From Synechococcales cyanobacterium GL140_1_metabat_312 (lineage in GTDB: Bacteria; Cyanobacteriota; Cyanobacteriia; Leptolyngbyales; Leptolyngbyaceae): DNA of 35,204 nucleotides. The notes beneath the pieces are model-generated. The model was not told the origin of the DNA. It saw nothing but the letters and a program-made list of their open reading frames with translations, and did not search any database. Where the stretch lies: positions 1 to 35,204 of the forward strand of contig JANXWB010000035.1 in NCBI GenBank assembly GCA_025351345.1, in the 5' to 3' direction. The position numbers and the translations under genes are program-made. Shown here in pieces: positions 27,373 through 35,204 of the stretch (within the stretch, counting starts at the first letter, position 1; the number at the start of each line of letters is the position of its first letter).

Positions 27373-27546
27373 TTAGGAAATAACTGAAGCTAAAGCAATC
27401 AGACCCACCACTAAAAATGCACCGACGCTAGCAATAATTAAATAGTTACGCTTTTGATCTGCATCGATCGGCTCTGCCTGATACATTTTAGGTTCACGAG
27501 CGAAATTATTCAAACGCCCATCATCGTCTTTTGTATATTGCTGCAT
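27373..27546 (-). CDS. psb34: Photosystem II small protein Psb34 (Ssl1498 family)
   Basis: The 57-residue single-span protein begins MQQYTKDDDGRLNNFAREPK and continues MYQAEPIDADQKRNYLI before a C-terminal hydrophobic helix (about 36-56). The LNNFA.EPK.YQAEP motif is the signature of the Ssl1498 'light-harvesting-like' family, identified as Psb34, which binds photosystem II assembly intermediates via CP47 in place of high-light-inducible proteins. The chosen ATG has GGGGAG seven bases upstream; the frame is open further upstream to 27618 without support. It lies downstream of thiG on the same strand, with a repeat-bearing spacer between. Confidence 0.85.
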   Translation of the reverse strand: MQQYTKDDDGRLNNFAREPKMYQAEPIDADQKRNYLIIASVGAFLVVGLIALASVIS

Positions 27547-27656
27547 AAAAACACTCCCCAAACAACGGTAGGCATTGGTGTGAACGCGAGAACAACGGGA
27601 TTTGGCAGCTCGCCTCACAACTTCACGTCACTGTAACAACGCCGATCCACCAATGA

Positions 27657-27712
27657 TGTCAAATTGTTGCAAATCGCAATAAGAGCCTCACAAGTCGCAA
27701 TAATTTGCAACA
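27657..27712 (-). promoter_or_regulatory. Inverted and direct repeats with a TTGACA upstream of psb34
   Basis: Perfect 10-bp arms TGTTGCAAAT (27665-27674) and ATTTGCAACA (27703-27712) enclose two copies of CGCAATAA (27675-27682 and 27696-27703). On the psb34 strand a TTGACA (27662-27657) follows at once and could be a -35 element, though the -10 is weak. The arrangement suggests an operator just upstream of a psb34 promoter, or a 3' structure of thiG. Confidence 0.4.
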
Positions 27713-27731
27713 TTCTAGATTAACCTATTAT

Positions 27732-28547
27732 TCATCCGATCGTCCCTGTGGTTGGCGAGCTAGGAGAGGCGATCGCCCTAATGGGAATACGTCCCGCTTG
27801 ATAGGCCAGTCGTCCGGCTTGGGCGGCGAGATTCATCGCTCTGGCCATCATCGCTGGATTTTGAGCTTGAGCAATAGCCGTATTAATCAACAGCGCATCT
27901 GCTCCGAGTTCCATGGCTTGGGCCGCTTCACTAGGGGTTCCGATTCCCGCATCAACCACAACCGGAACCTTAGAATTTTCAATAATGATTTGAATGTTTG
28001 ATAAATTGCGAATGCCTTGACCAGAGCCAATTGGAGAACCGAGCGGCATAACCGTTGCACAACCCACTTCTTCCAGACGCTTTGCGAGTAATGGATCAGC
28101 ATTGATGTAGGGCAAAACTACAAATCCTTCTTTGACCAGTTTTTCAGCAGCTTCTAGGGTTCCGATCGGATCAGGAAGTAAATATTTGCCCTCGGGAATC
28201 ACTTCGAGTTTGACAAAATTATTATCTTCTTGACCGACAAGCTTTGCTAATTCACGCCCCAGACGCGCCACCCGAATCGCATCATCGGCGGTCTGACATC
28301 CAGCGGTATTGGGCAGCATCCAAACCTTGGTCCAATCGATCGCATCGGCTAACCCTTCATGACCGGGGGCATTGGTCTGGACCCGTCGGACTGCAACCGT
28401 AATGATATCGCACTCACTGGCCGCGATCGCCGATCGCATTTCTTCAAAATTCCGATATTTCCCACTTCCCGTCATCAGCCGCGATCGAAAGCTTCGCCCA
28501 GCAATAATGAGACGATCGTCAGCGAGATCACCTGTAAGGTCGGCCAT
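27732..28547 (-). CDS. thiG: Thiazole synthase ThiG
   Basis: ThiG builds the thiazole phosphate ring of thiamine from deoxyxylulose 5-phosphate, dehydroglycine and ThiS thiocarboxylate. The barrel enzyme shows [24 protein letters not shown], the Schiff-base lysine in FVKLEV (Lys113), [36 protein letters not shown] and [12 protein letters not shown]. The 271-residue form starting at 28547 is chosen because AGGA lies seven bases upstream; an ATG directly before it and an open frame to 28622 are alternatives. In many cyanobacteria ThiG is fused to ThiO; here thiO is a separate divergent gene about 1 kb away. No THI-box riboswitch was recognised. Confidence 0.95.
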   Translation of the reverse strand: MADLTGDLADDRLIIAGRSFRSRLMTGSGKYRNFEEMRSAIAASECDIITVAVRRVQTNAPGHEGLADAIDWTKVWMLPNTAGCQTADDAIRVARLGRELAKLVGQEDNNFVKLEVIPEGKYLLPDPIGTLEAAEKLVKEGFVVLPYINADPLLAKRLEEVGCATVMPLGSPIGSGQGIRNLSNIQIIIENSKVPVVVDAGIGTPSEAAQAMELGADALLINTAIAQAQNPAMMARAMNLAAQAGRLAYQAGRIPIRAIASPSSPTTGTIG

Positions 28548-28607
28548 CATTGTGTCCTGGGATTGCATCTGCATAAGTTCTAAAAGTATCTGGGTCGTTG
28601 AATCAAT

Positions 28608-28644
28608 ACTCAACGCAAGCACTCAACGCAAGCACTCAACGCAA
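28608..28644. repeat. Tandem repeat ACTCAACGCAAGC x about 2.8
   Basis: Two perfect 13-bp copies (28608-28620 and 28621-28633) and an 11-bp partial third (28634-28644) lie between thiG and the upstream DUF4327-like gene, within the leader region of thiG. The copies are identical, indicating a recent slippage event. Confidence 0.85.
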
Positions 28645-28661
28645 TCAATGGGATGAGTCAG

Positions 28662-28880
28662 CTAATCTTCTTCCCAGCTTTCAACCGCCAAGAGATAGCT
28701 AATAGGATCCTGCATCGAAAATTCAAAGGAAATTAATTCCTGTTTCCAGTAGGCCCAGTCGTCACCGTAAAGAAGCGCGATTTTCCAGAGACTATCGCTC
28801 GATTTAATCAATTTCTTTTCCACCAGCGATCGAACTTGTCGCTGTATCTTTTCCATCGGATGAGCAACGTGTTGCAGCAT
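28662..28880 (-). CDS. Small DUF4327-like cyanobacterial protein
   Basis: The 72-residue soluble protein starts MLQHVAHPMEKIQRQVRSLV and ends DPISYLLAVESWEED, with a W-rich centre (SLWKIALLYGDDWAYWKQEL). Spacing of the I..(E/Q)(A/V)R.LV helix, the central W....EL and the terminal D.I..LL..E.W fits the DUF4327 family of short cyanobacterial proteins, whose role is unknown. The frame is open to a TTG at 28913; the ATG at 28880 aligns with the usual family start. It lies upstream of thiG on the same strand. The family match is by pattern only. Confidence 0.6.
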   Translation of the reverse strand: MLQHVAHPMEKIQRQVRSLVEKKLIKSSDSLWKIALLYGDDWAYWKQELISFEFSMQDPISYLLAVESWEED

Positions 28881-29093
28881 ACCTTGAGGGGGATGAAGTG
28901 TAGTTTGAGACAAATTAGAATGGCTTCGTCAAAGCTTTGAATATCAATTTCAACTCGTAATCATAGCCTATTTGTTCAACTTTAGATGCAAAATCCTCAA
29001 ATTTTGTGTCATGAATTGCAAAGATCCTACGTACAATAGATTCAGCAAAGCAAGTTTTTGTGTCTAAAACTCATTAATCTGAAATCAAATTCT

Positions 29094-29483
29094 ATGAATA
29101 TTTTTGGCAGAGTGTTTGGGGGATTCCTCGCATTGATTTCCCTAGGTTGGCTAGCAACGATCGCGGGCATCCGTCCCGGAAACAATAGTAATAACCAACT
29201 CAATAGCAGTCCCACAGCAAGCAATCTAGCTGCTCCAGCAACTAATGCAGCGGCTCCAGTAAAAGTGACCCCAGGAACGACTCCAGCTCCGACCAGCAAA
29301 GCTCAGACGTCTACGTTCAGTACGAATAATACTGGAGTGACAAAAACCACTACTACAAAAACCACTACTACAGTGGAACAAAATCCCAGAGACGCAAATC
29401 CTTCCGATCAATCTGGCACACCACCAGCTCCAGCCCCGGCTCCAGCCCCGGCTGCTGCTCCACCTATTTCAGCGGGTTGGTAA
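29094..29483 (+). CDS. Membrane-anchored Thr/Ala/Pro-rich low-complexity protein
   Basis: The 129-residue protein has one N-terminal hydrophobic segment (MNIFGRVFGGFLALISLGWL...), followed by an unfolded tail: Asn/Ser-rich, Ala/Pro/Thr-rich, a TKTTTTKTTTT block, and a (PA)n run ending ISAGW. The repeats are also visible in the DNA (two near-identical ACCACTACTACAAAA units, and CCGGCTCCAGCC units). No catalytic domain is present. The tail could span the cell wall or be glycosylated, but the function is unknown. The ATG at 29094 lacks a ribosome site. An intrinsic terminator follows. Confidence 0.6.
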   Translation: MNIFGRVFGGFLALISLGWLATIAGIRPGNNSNNQLNSSPTASNLAAPATNAAAPVKVTPGTTPAPTSKAQTSTFSTNNTGVTKTTTTKTTTTVEQNPRDANPSDQSGTPPAPAPAPAPAAAPPISAGW

Positions 29484-29507
29484 GTTTAGGGTGGGTGGTA
29501 CGATCGC

Positions 29508-29538
29508 AAGCAGTTCTTGACTAAAGAGCTGCTTTTTT
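29508..29538 (+). terminator. Intrinsic terminator after the low-complexity membrane protein
   Basis: Ten-bp arms AAGCAGTTCT (29508-29517) and AGAGCTGCTT (29525-29534), with a single G-T wobble, enclose a 7-base loop and run into TTTTTT (29533-29538). It lies 25 bp after the stop codon and just before thiO. Confidence 0.85.
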
Positions 29539-29574
29539 AGGCTTGTTGCTTCAGTTCTGGGGTTCGATGTGGTG

Positions 29575-30645
29575 ATGGTATCGGAAGAGGTATTGATTGT
29601 AGGTGGCGGAGTGATGGGGCTGTCGATCGCCTTAGCACTCAAGCAAAAAGGCATGACAGCACGGGTATTGTGTCGCAATCTTCAGGAGGCCGCAAGCCTT
29701 GCTGCTGCTGGGATGTTAGCGCCCCAAGCCGAGGGATTGAGTGCGGGATCGATGCGGGATTTGTGTATCCAAAGCCGTGATTTATATCCAACTTGGATAA
29801 GAGACTTAGAATCGATCGGACAATGCAGCACTGGATATTGGGCCTCGGGGATTTTGGCTCCGGCGTTGAATGACCCTCACTCAAGCCCCTTTAACCACGA
29901 TCGTAATCAGTGGGCCGATGTTTCAAAAATGCGAACTATTCAACCCACGCTCAGTGACGAAGTACAGGGCGGCTGGTGGTTTCCAGAGGATGCTCAAGTC
30001 GATAATCGTAAACTTTATCGAACCCTTCAAGCCGCCGCAAAGGTTCAGAATATTCCCATTCAAATCGCGACGGTGACGAAATTTATTCGCGCTGACGATC
30101 GGATTACTAGCCTGATGACCACGGACGGCGAACTGCAAGCCCAACACTATGTCTTAGCTACGGGTGCATGGTCCGAAGAATTGTTACCCACCTCAGTTAA
30201 GCCGCGTAAGGGACAAATGTTGGCAGTGACTATGCCGATGGAAGATGGTTTACCTGTGAAAACAGTGCTATTCGGCGAGGAGATTTATTTAGTACCGCGT
30301 CAGGATGGACGATTGGTAATTGGAGCGACGAGTGAAGATGTTGGCTTTTTAGTGGGAAATACACCCTTGGGAATTATGCAGCTTTTGCAAAGTGCGACGC
30401 GACTGGTTCCTGCGATCGCGGACTGGCCGATCGAAGAATTTTGGTATGGCTATCGTCCCGTCACCCCTGATGATTTACCGATTTTAGGCGAGAGTCAATA
30501 TCGAAATCTGACCTATGCGACGGGTCATGGACGGAATGGGATTTTGCTCACTCCTATTACGGGAAAACTAATTGCGGATTGGATTACCACTCAAACGAGC
30601 AATCCGCTTCTGGCCGCGTTCCATTGGTCTCGGTTGATGCCGTAG
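29575..30645 (+). CDS. thiO: Glycine oxidase ThiO (FAD-dependent)
   Basis: ThiO oxidises glycine to the imine that ThiG uses in thiazole formation. The 356-residue flavoprotein starts with the FAD-binding VLIVGGGVMGLSIALAL. It has AASLAAAGMLAPQAEG, characteristic of ThiO, a central substrate-domain region, and the C-terminal FAD contact YGYRPVTPDDLPILGES...TYATGHGRNGILLTPITGKLIADWI (split here for length). Starts at GTG 29569 and 29572 are also possible. It is a separate gene, not a ThiO-ThiG fusion. Its last 55 bp overlap the convergent acetyltransferase gene. Confidence 0.92.
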   Translation: MVSEEVLIVGGGVMGLSIALALKQKGMTARVLCRNLQEAASLAAAGMLAPQAEGLSAGSMRDLCIQSRDLYPTWIRDLESIGQCSTGYWASGILAPALNDPHSSPFNHDRNQWADVSKMRTIQPTLSDEVQGGWWFPEDAQVDNRKLYRTLQAAAKVQNIPIQIATVTKFIRADDRITSLMTTDGELQAQHYVLATGAWSEELLPTSVKPRKGQMLAVTMPMEDGLPVKTVLFGEEIYLVPRQDGRLVIGATSEDVGFLVGNTPLGIMQLLQSATRLVPAIADWPIEEFWYGYRPVTPDDLPILGESQYRNLTYATGHGRNGILLTPITGKLIADWITTQTSNPLLAAFHWSRLMP

Positions 30646-31244
30646 TAGGCGCAGGAGCAGCCATAAAACGTATCTTGGCGATCGTACTGTAAACCCAATT
30701 TGTCTAAAATACGTAGAGATATTGTGTTTTCTGGTTTGACGGCAGCGATGATCCGATCGAGTTCTAACGTATCAAATCCATAGCTTAACCACGCAGTCGT
30801 ACACTCAGTGCCATACCCCTGGTTCCAGCAATCTTGAGCAATGGTGTAGCCTAGTGCCGTTTCTTGGGTCTTGGGCAAATACGCCAAACCACATTGGCCA
30901 ATCAATCTATTGTCAGCAACTCGAACAACACCCCACAGACTAAAGCCATGTTCGGCTTGATGATCCTGTTGACTACAGAGATAACTGGCTGTCATTGCCG
31001 GAGTTTTGGGTCGTCCGGTGGCGGTGTGCTGCATGACCAAGGGATCGCCCAAAATTGCACACAGATCGATTAAATCATCATCCATTAACGGACGCATCAA
31101 AAGACGCGGGGTTTTCAGAGTTGTCTGTAGAAAAATTGGTTCAATAGTTTCGACATTGAGGCAGCCATGGCGCGAACCTTTAACGGAGCTGATCAAGGTT
31201 GGGGCGAACTTTTGCTCGGATCGCGATCGCCGTGATATTGTCAT
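30591..31244 (-). CDS. GNAT-family N-acetyltransferase (RimJ/RimL type)
   Basis: The 217-residue protein has the RimJ/RimL layout: LKTPRLLMRPLMDDDL, FSLWGVVRVADNRLIGQCGL, the acetyl-CoA site ALGYTIAQDCWNQGYGTECT, and KPENTISLRILDKLGLQY. Substrate may be a protein N terminus or a small amine. The start is unsettled. The ATG at 31244 has GAGGTG seven bases upstream but lies 65 bp inside the PP2C gene; a TTG at 31196 is an alternative, and no ATG occurs in frame between there and the domain. The 3' end overlaps thiO by 55 bp. Tight packing suggests co-transcription with the PP2C gene. Confidence 0.85.
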   Translation of the reverse strand: MTISRRSRSEQKFAPTLISSVKGSRHGCLNVETIEPIFLQTTLKTPRLLMRPLMDDDLIDLCAILGDPLVMQHTATGRPKTPAMTASYLCSQQDHQAEHGFSLWGVVRVADNRLIGQCGLAYLPKTQETALGYTIAQDCWNQGYGTECTTAWLSYGFDTLELDRIIAAVKPENTISLRILDKLGLQYDRQDTFYGCSCAYYGINRDQWNAARSGLLV

Positions 31245-32199
31245 GCCCATTCACCTCATTTGCCAAATCTACCAACTGCCGTACTCCTTGGTCCAGGCTC
31301 ATTTGTGAACTCATCATCGGATCTAGATGGGTCTGCCAATGGGTTTCCAGCAAATCATTGTCCGTCAAGCCATCAGAGGCAAGTAATAATATTGTATCTT
31401 CAGCCAACTCCATGAACTGAACGTCAGGTTCCACATAGCTCTCATCCCGTGGCCCGAGCGCCTGGGTAAGCTGATAGGCATCCATGCGTGAATAAGCGAC
31501 TTCTGGATCCACTCCGCGCTGAATTTCCCGTTGCCCCACTTCATGATCGATGGTGATTTGTTCTAAACCCCGTTTTCGGGTGTAACGATAGACTCGGCTA
31601 TCCCCCACATGCGCCACCGCAACGGATATTCCACACAAAATTACGAGAACTAATGTTGTGCCCATCCGACCATTGCCCATGCGTGAATCGTCTTGATTAC
31701 GATCGTAAATCGCTTGGTTTGCGAGTTGAATTCCCTTCCGGATGATGGTGCTGGGAGGCAGTTGGCTTGATAATGTGTTCCAACCTGGGCCGGATTGAGT
31801 AGCTTCCTGGGTAGTCCAATACTCTTGGAAAAAGCTCTGTAACGTATCAACCGCCAGTTGACTTGCCACCTCACCGCCCGCATGTCCGCCCATCCCATCA
31901 CATAAGATATAGACTCCGCGACCTTGAACCACGCGCCCCGATGGCCGTTCTGCCTTAACTATTTGAGTAGAAAGACTAAAAAAATCTTCATTGTGTTCTC
32001 GCTGCTGTCCCACATCCGTCCGAGCAGATTCCTCTAGGCTGGAGAGCTGCATGGGTAGAACGATCGTTGGCATATCGTCATGCTGTGGACTGTCTCCCAA
32101 AACCCGCAGCGGCTGAGTGACTCTCTCATCCAATTCACCCATATCTAAACCACTCAGATCCGGGTCGATATTCTTAAAGTCGTCGGGGGGGAGAGTCAT
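31180..32199 (-). CDS. PP2C-family serine/threonine protein phosphatase
   Basis: The 339-residue protein has an Asp-rich N-terminal extension of about 55 residues, then the metal-dependent PP2C core: QQREHNEDFF, LCDGMGGHAGGEVASQLA (DGMGGH at 101-106), GRMGTTLVL, AHVGDSRVYRY, LTQALGP, LLLASDGLTDNDLL and GHDNITAI. All metal-binding Asp residues appear present. It should remove phosphate from proteins modified by Hanks-type kinases; no kinase gene adjoins. The acidic extension, including MPTIVLP, could bind a partner. A GNAT gene overlaps its 3' end. Confidence 0.92.
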   Translation of the reverse strand: MTLPPDDFKNIDPDLSGLDMGELDERVTQPLRVLGDSPQHDDMPTIVLPMQLSSLEESARTDVGQQREHNEDFFSLSTQIVKAERPSGRVVQGRGVYILCDGMGGHAGGEVASQLAVDTLQSFFQEYWTTQEATQSGPGWNTLSSQLPPSTIIRKGIQLANQAIYDRNQDDSRMGNGRMGTTLVLVILCGISVAVAHVGDSRVYRYTRKRGLEQITIDHEVGQREIQRGVDPEVAYSRMDAYQLTQALGPRDESYVEPDVQFMELAEDTILLLASDGLTDNDLLETHWQTHLDPMMSSQMSLDQGVRQLVDLANEVNGHDNITAIAIRAKVRPNLDQLR

Positions 32200-32597
32200 G
32201 ATTTAGAAGGCTTCTTGAGTAAAAAGGATCAATTACAAAACCAAGATGGCGTTACTGGAACTGTGGCCCAGCTACGACAAACACTTTAAAAATTTCCTTA
32301 CATCGTATTCCAGTATTTTGACTTACAGGTGTCTTAAATATGACAAAGAACGTTGGTTTTTTACGGATTCAGAAATTCTTCAGCTATAGTATCGCAACAT
32401 CCGTGTTGCAACGCTAGTGTAATTATATTTGTAGTGATAACTACTCACACAATACTCACAGAATGAAGTTACGATCGGGAGGCTGCGACCCTGAAGCTAC
32501 GATCGATAATCTACATTATTAGAGTTCTATCGTCTGATGTGCCCCACGCGTTACAATAACGAGCGTCAGACCCTCCAGAATAAAACAGCAAATTACT
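32200..32597. other. Gene-free spacer between PP2C and gatB
   Basis: This 398-bp divergent spacer should carry promoters for both genes. It holds a hairpin GCAACA-TCCG-TGTTGC (32394-32409) just after a TATAGT hexamer (32385-32390), and a direct repeat TGAAGYTACGATCG (32464-32477 and 32492-32505). No gene remnant was recognised. Confidence 0.5.
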
Positions 32598-34100
32598 ATG
32601 ACGGCTGCGACTCCCGCTAGAACTGCCATTGCTAGTCAATATGAAGCCGTGATTGGTCTCGAAACCCACTGCCAGCTCAGCACTAACACCAAAATTTTCT
32701 CCGACAGTTCAACGGTCTTCGGAGCGCAGCCGAATACTCACATCGACCCCATTTGCATGGGTTTGCCTGGAGTGTTGCCAGTTCTTAACGAAAAAGTTCT
32801 TGAATATGCCGTTAAAGCGGGATTGGCCTTGAACTGTGCGATCGCGCCTTACAGTAAGTTCGATCGTAAACAATATTTTTATCCAGACTTACCTAAAAAT
32901 TATCAAATTTCGCAATTTGACTTACCGATCGCTGAACACGGTTGGGTTGAGATTGAAATCTACGATAAAAAATCTGGCACATCTAGCCGCAAAAAGATTG
33001 GGGTTACCCGTCTCCACATGGAAGAAGACGCGGGTAAACTCGTCCATGGTGGTAGTGACCAGCTTGCAGGATCCACCTATTCCCTGGTGGACTATAACCG
33101 CGCTGGAGTTCCATTGATTGAGATTGTCTCTGAACCGGACATTCGTACAGGTCAAGAAGCCGCAGAATATGCTCAAGAAATTCGTCGGATCGTTCGTTAT
33201 TTGGGCGTGTGCGACGGGAATATGCAAGAGGGTTCTTTGCGCTGTGATGTGAATATTTCAGTGCGAAAGGTTGGCACCGATCGATTCGGGACCAAAGTCG
33301 AAATCAAAAATATGAACTCGTTCAATGCGATTCAGCGGGCGATCGAGTACGAAATTGAACGGCAAATCACCGAAATTGAAGCGGGCGGAACAATAATTCA
33401 AGAAACGCGGCTGTGGGACGAGGGGGCGCAGTTGACCCGATCGATGCGGATTAAAGAAGGGGCTAGCGATTATCGTTATTTCCCAGAGCCAGATTTAGGA
33501 CCGATCGAAGTTTCGGAGGCTCGTCGTGAAAGCTGGAAACGTGAATTACCCGAATTGCCTATTCTCAAACGTCATCGATATCAAGATGATTTAGGCTTAT
33601 CGCCTTATGACACTAAAGTATTAACGGACGATCGGGCCATTGCCGAATATTTTGAAGCGACGATCGCCTCTGGTGCGCCCGCAAAACAATCGTCTAACTG
33701 GATTATGGGCGACATTAGTGCCTATTTAAATGCGAATAATGGCATGACGATCGTAGACTTAAAAATTAAACCCATAGAGCTAGCGGAACTCGTTAACCTA
33801 ATTGAAAGCGGGACCATTAGTAATAAAATTGGCAAGGATTTGCTGCCGGAGCTGCTAGAAAATGGCGGATCTCCTAAGGCGATCGTAGCCAAAAAAGGGT
33901 TGCTACAAATTTCAGATCCAGCGGTGATTTCGGCTGCGATCGATGAAGTCATAGTGGCGTTCCCGAATGAACTGGAACAATATAAAAGCGGCAAAACCAA
34001 AATGCTCGGATTCTTTGTGGGACAAGTGCTGAAAAAAACAGGCGGGAAAGCAGATCCTAAATTAACCAATCAATTGGTTGCGGAAAAGCTGAATGCCTAA
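32598..34100 (+). CDS. gatB: Asp-tRNA(Asn)/Glu-tRNA(Gln) amidotransferase subunit B
   Basis: GatB is the kinase/transamidase core of GatCAB, which converts Glu-tRNA(Gln) to Gln-tRNA(Gln), and Asp-tRNA(Asn) where needed. The 500-residue length is typical. It shows EAVIGLETHCQLSTNTKIFS, CMGLPGVLPVLN, KQYFYPDLPKNYQISQ, LHMEEDAGKLVH, VDYNRAGVPLIEIVSEPD, MQEGSLRCDVNIS, KVEIKNMNSF and DYRYFPEPDL. The YqeY-like tail domain that contacts tRNA (about 360-500) is complete. gatA and gatC are not in the window, as is usual for dispersed gat genes in cyanobacteria. chlI follows 91 bp downstream. Confidence 0.97.
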   Translation: MTAATPARTAIASQYEAVIGLETHCQLSTNTKIFSDSSTVFGAQPNTHIDPICMGLPGVLPVLNEKVLEYAVKAGLALNCAIAPYSKFDRKQYFYPDLPKNYQISQFDLPIAEHGWVEIEIYDKKSGTSSRKKIGVTRLHMEEDAGKLVHGGSDQLAGSTYSLVDYNRAGVPLIEIVSEPDIRTGQEAAEYAQEIRRIVRYLGVCDGNMQEGSLRCDVNISVRKVGTDRFGTKVEIKNMNSFNAIQRAIEYEIERQITEIEAGGTIIQETRLWDEGAQLTRSMRIKEGASDYRYFPEPDLGPIEVSEARRESWKRELPELPILKRHRYQDDLGLSPYDTKVLTDDRAIAEYFEATIASGAPAKQSSNWIMGDISAYLNANNGMTIVDLKIKPIELAELVNLIESGTISNKIGKDLLPELLENGGSPKAIVAKKGLLQISDPAVISAAIDEVIVAFPNELEQYKSGKTKMLGFFVGQVLKKTGGKADPKLTNQLVAEKLNA

Positions 34101-34191
34101 CAGATTCACCACAATTGCCCTAGTCCCTCGGGCCGCCTAGTTCAACCGACCAATCCAACCCTAAGTTAAGACAAGAGAAAATCCTGTGGTA

Positions 34192-35204
34192 ATGACTCCT
34201 GATGCTCCAACTCAACTGCGCCGCCGTGCAGTATTTCCCTTCACGGCCATCGTTGGTCAGGAGGAAATGAAACTTGCCCTCATCCTCAATATCATTGATC
34301 CCAAAATCGGTGGTGTGATGATTATGGGCGATCGGGGTACGGGCAAATCGACAACTATTCGTGCATTGGCCGACTTGCTGCCTGAAATTGATGTTGTAGC
34401 GGATGATCCGTTTAATAGCCATCCGACAGATCCTGAAATCATGGGTGATGAGGTACGGGCGTTCATTGAACAGGGAAATACGGTTACGATCGCCAAGAAG
34501 AAAGTTCAAATGGTGGACTTGCCCTTGGGTGCAACTGAAGATCGGGTGTGCGGCACGATCGACATTGAAAAAGCGCTTTCTGAAGGGATCAAAGCCTTTG
34601 AGCCTGGATTGTTGGCAAAAGCAAATCGCGGCATTTTGTATGTGGATGAAGTCAATCTTCTAGATGACCACCTAGTCGATGTGTTACTTGATTCTGCCGC
34701 ATCGGGCTGGAACACCGTGGAGCGGGAAGGCATTTCCATCCGTCACCCGGCGCGGTTTGTCTTGGTTGGCTCGGGGAATCCAGAAGAAGGCGAACTGCGG
34801 CCCCAATTACTCGATCGGTTTGGAATGCACGCTGAAATTCGTACGGTGAAAGATCCAGAATTACGGGTCCAAATCGTTGAACAACGGACCGAATTTGATG
34901 CCAATTCTGCGACATTTCTGGTTGAATTCCAGTCTCAACAAGATGGTTTACAGGAAAAAATCGTTCAAGCTCAAGAGCGTCTGAAGGGGATTAAAATTGA
35001 CCATGATTTGCGAGTCAAAATCTCTCAAGTCTGTTCTGAATTGGATGTAGACGGATTGCGCGGCGATATTGTGACCAACCGTGCAGCAAAGGCACTTGCG
35101 GCCTACGAGAATCGGACGGAGGTAACAGTGAGTGATATTCGTCGCATCGTTACCTTGTGTCTGCGTCATCGTTTGCGTAAAGACCCAATGTCTTCGATCG
35201 ATAC
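34192..35204 (+). CDS. chlI: Magnesium chelatase subunit ChlI, cut by the window edge
   Basis: ChlI is the AAA+ ATPase of magnesium chelatase, which with ChlD and ChlH inserts Mg2+ into protoporphyrin IX, the first committed step to chlorophyll. The visible 337 codons start [20 protein letters not shown]. They have Walker [10 protein letters not shown] (46-54), [17 protein letters not shown], Walker [13 protein letters not shown] (148-159), [19 protein letters not shown] and a sensor/arginine-finger region, ending [11 protein letters not shown]. Judging from the family, about 20 C-terminal residues are missing beyond the right edge. An in-frame GTG two codons upstream is an alternative start. 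Confidence 0.97.
   Translation, partial: MTPDAPTQLRRRAVFPFTAIVGQEEMKLALILNIIDPKIGGVMIMGDRGTGKSTTIRALADLLPEIDVVADDPFNSHPTDPEIMGDEVRAFIEQGNTVTIAKKKVQMVDLPLGATEDRVCGTIDIEKALSEGIKAFEPGLLAKANRGILYVDEVNLLDDHLVDVLLDSAASGWNTVEREGISIRHPARFVLVGSGNPEEGELRPQLLDRFGMHAEIRTVKDPELRVQIVEQRTEFDANSATFLVEFQSQQDGLQEKIVQAQERLKGIKIDHDLRVKISQVCSELDVDGLRGDIVTNRAAKALAAYENRTEVTVSDIRRIVTLCLRHRLRKDPMSSID

Noticed and set aside
32464-32505. The direct repeat TGAAGYTACGATCG upstream of gatB, considered as an operator.
   Set aside because: Half of it is the genome-wide CGATCG motif, and the 28-bp spacing fits no familiar regulator; kept only as a note on the spacer.

Overview
The window is chromosomal DNA from a cyanobacterium. 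The signs are three carboxysome shell genes (ccmK), a Psb34-type photosystem II small protein, magnesium chelatase subunit ChlI, and very frequent CGATCG/GCGATCGC (HIP1-type) octamers in coding and spacer DNA. No rRNA, tRNA, transposase, phage gene or CRISPR array was seen. The sequence does not allow a confident genus.

Layout. 1-6006: housekeeping genes: prmC (cut by the window edge), ilvC, a GAF-type sensor-kinase homologue lacking its phospho-acceptor histidine, nadC, fumC, a TetR-like remnant and a small dimeric alpha/beta-barrel protein. 6114-11685: a Rad50/SbcC-like ATPase without a visible zinc hook, then a polar amino-acid ABC operon (two permeases and an ATPase) with no binding protein. 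11758-12981: a glycosyltransferase-TPR fusion.

13094-19830 is the most remarkable part: two divergent transcription units sharing a 413-bp control region. Leftward run exported MsrA, exported MsrB, an OmpR-type regulator and its membrane histidine kinase. Rightward run a methionine-rich repeat lipoprotein, a DipZ-like thioredoxin-fold protein, a CcdA-type thiol-electron transporter, a membrane cytochrome b and a Tat-type molybdopterin oxidoreductase of the sulfite-oxidase fold. Together they look like one envelope system for scavenging oxidants and repairing methionine sulfoxide. It resembles E. coli MsrPQ/HprSR and the Azospira YedY1/YedZ1/MrpX hypochlorite module, but adds exported MsrA/MsrB and a thiol relay. 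The shared control region holds three copies of CTGAR-N6-CTGAR, the 11-bp spacing expected of OmpR-family sites.

19827-25008: a Sua5/YciO-family protein, a DUF2470 protein, a GT4 glycosyltransferase, a ccmK3-ccmK4-ccmK4 shell-protein satellite locus, an AT-rich gene-free stretch of about 690 bp and a UspA-like protein. 25060-32199: a large TPR protein, psb34, thiG, a DUF4327-like small protein, a low-complexity membrane-anchored protein, thiO (separate from thiG), a GNAT acetyltransferase and a PP2C phosphatase. 32598-35204: gatB and chlI (cut by the right edge).
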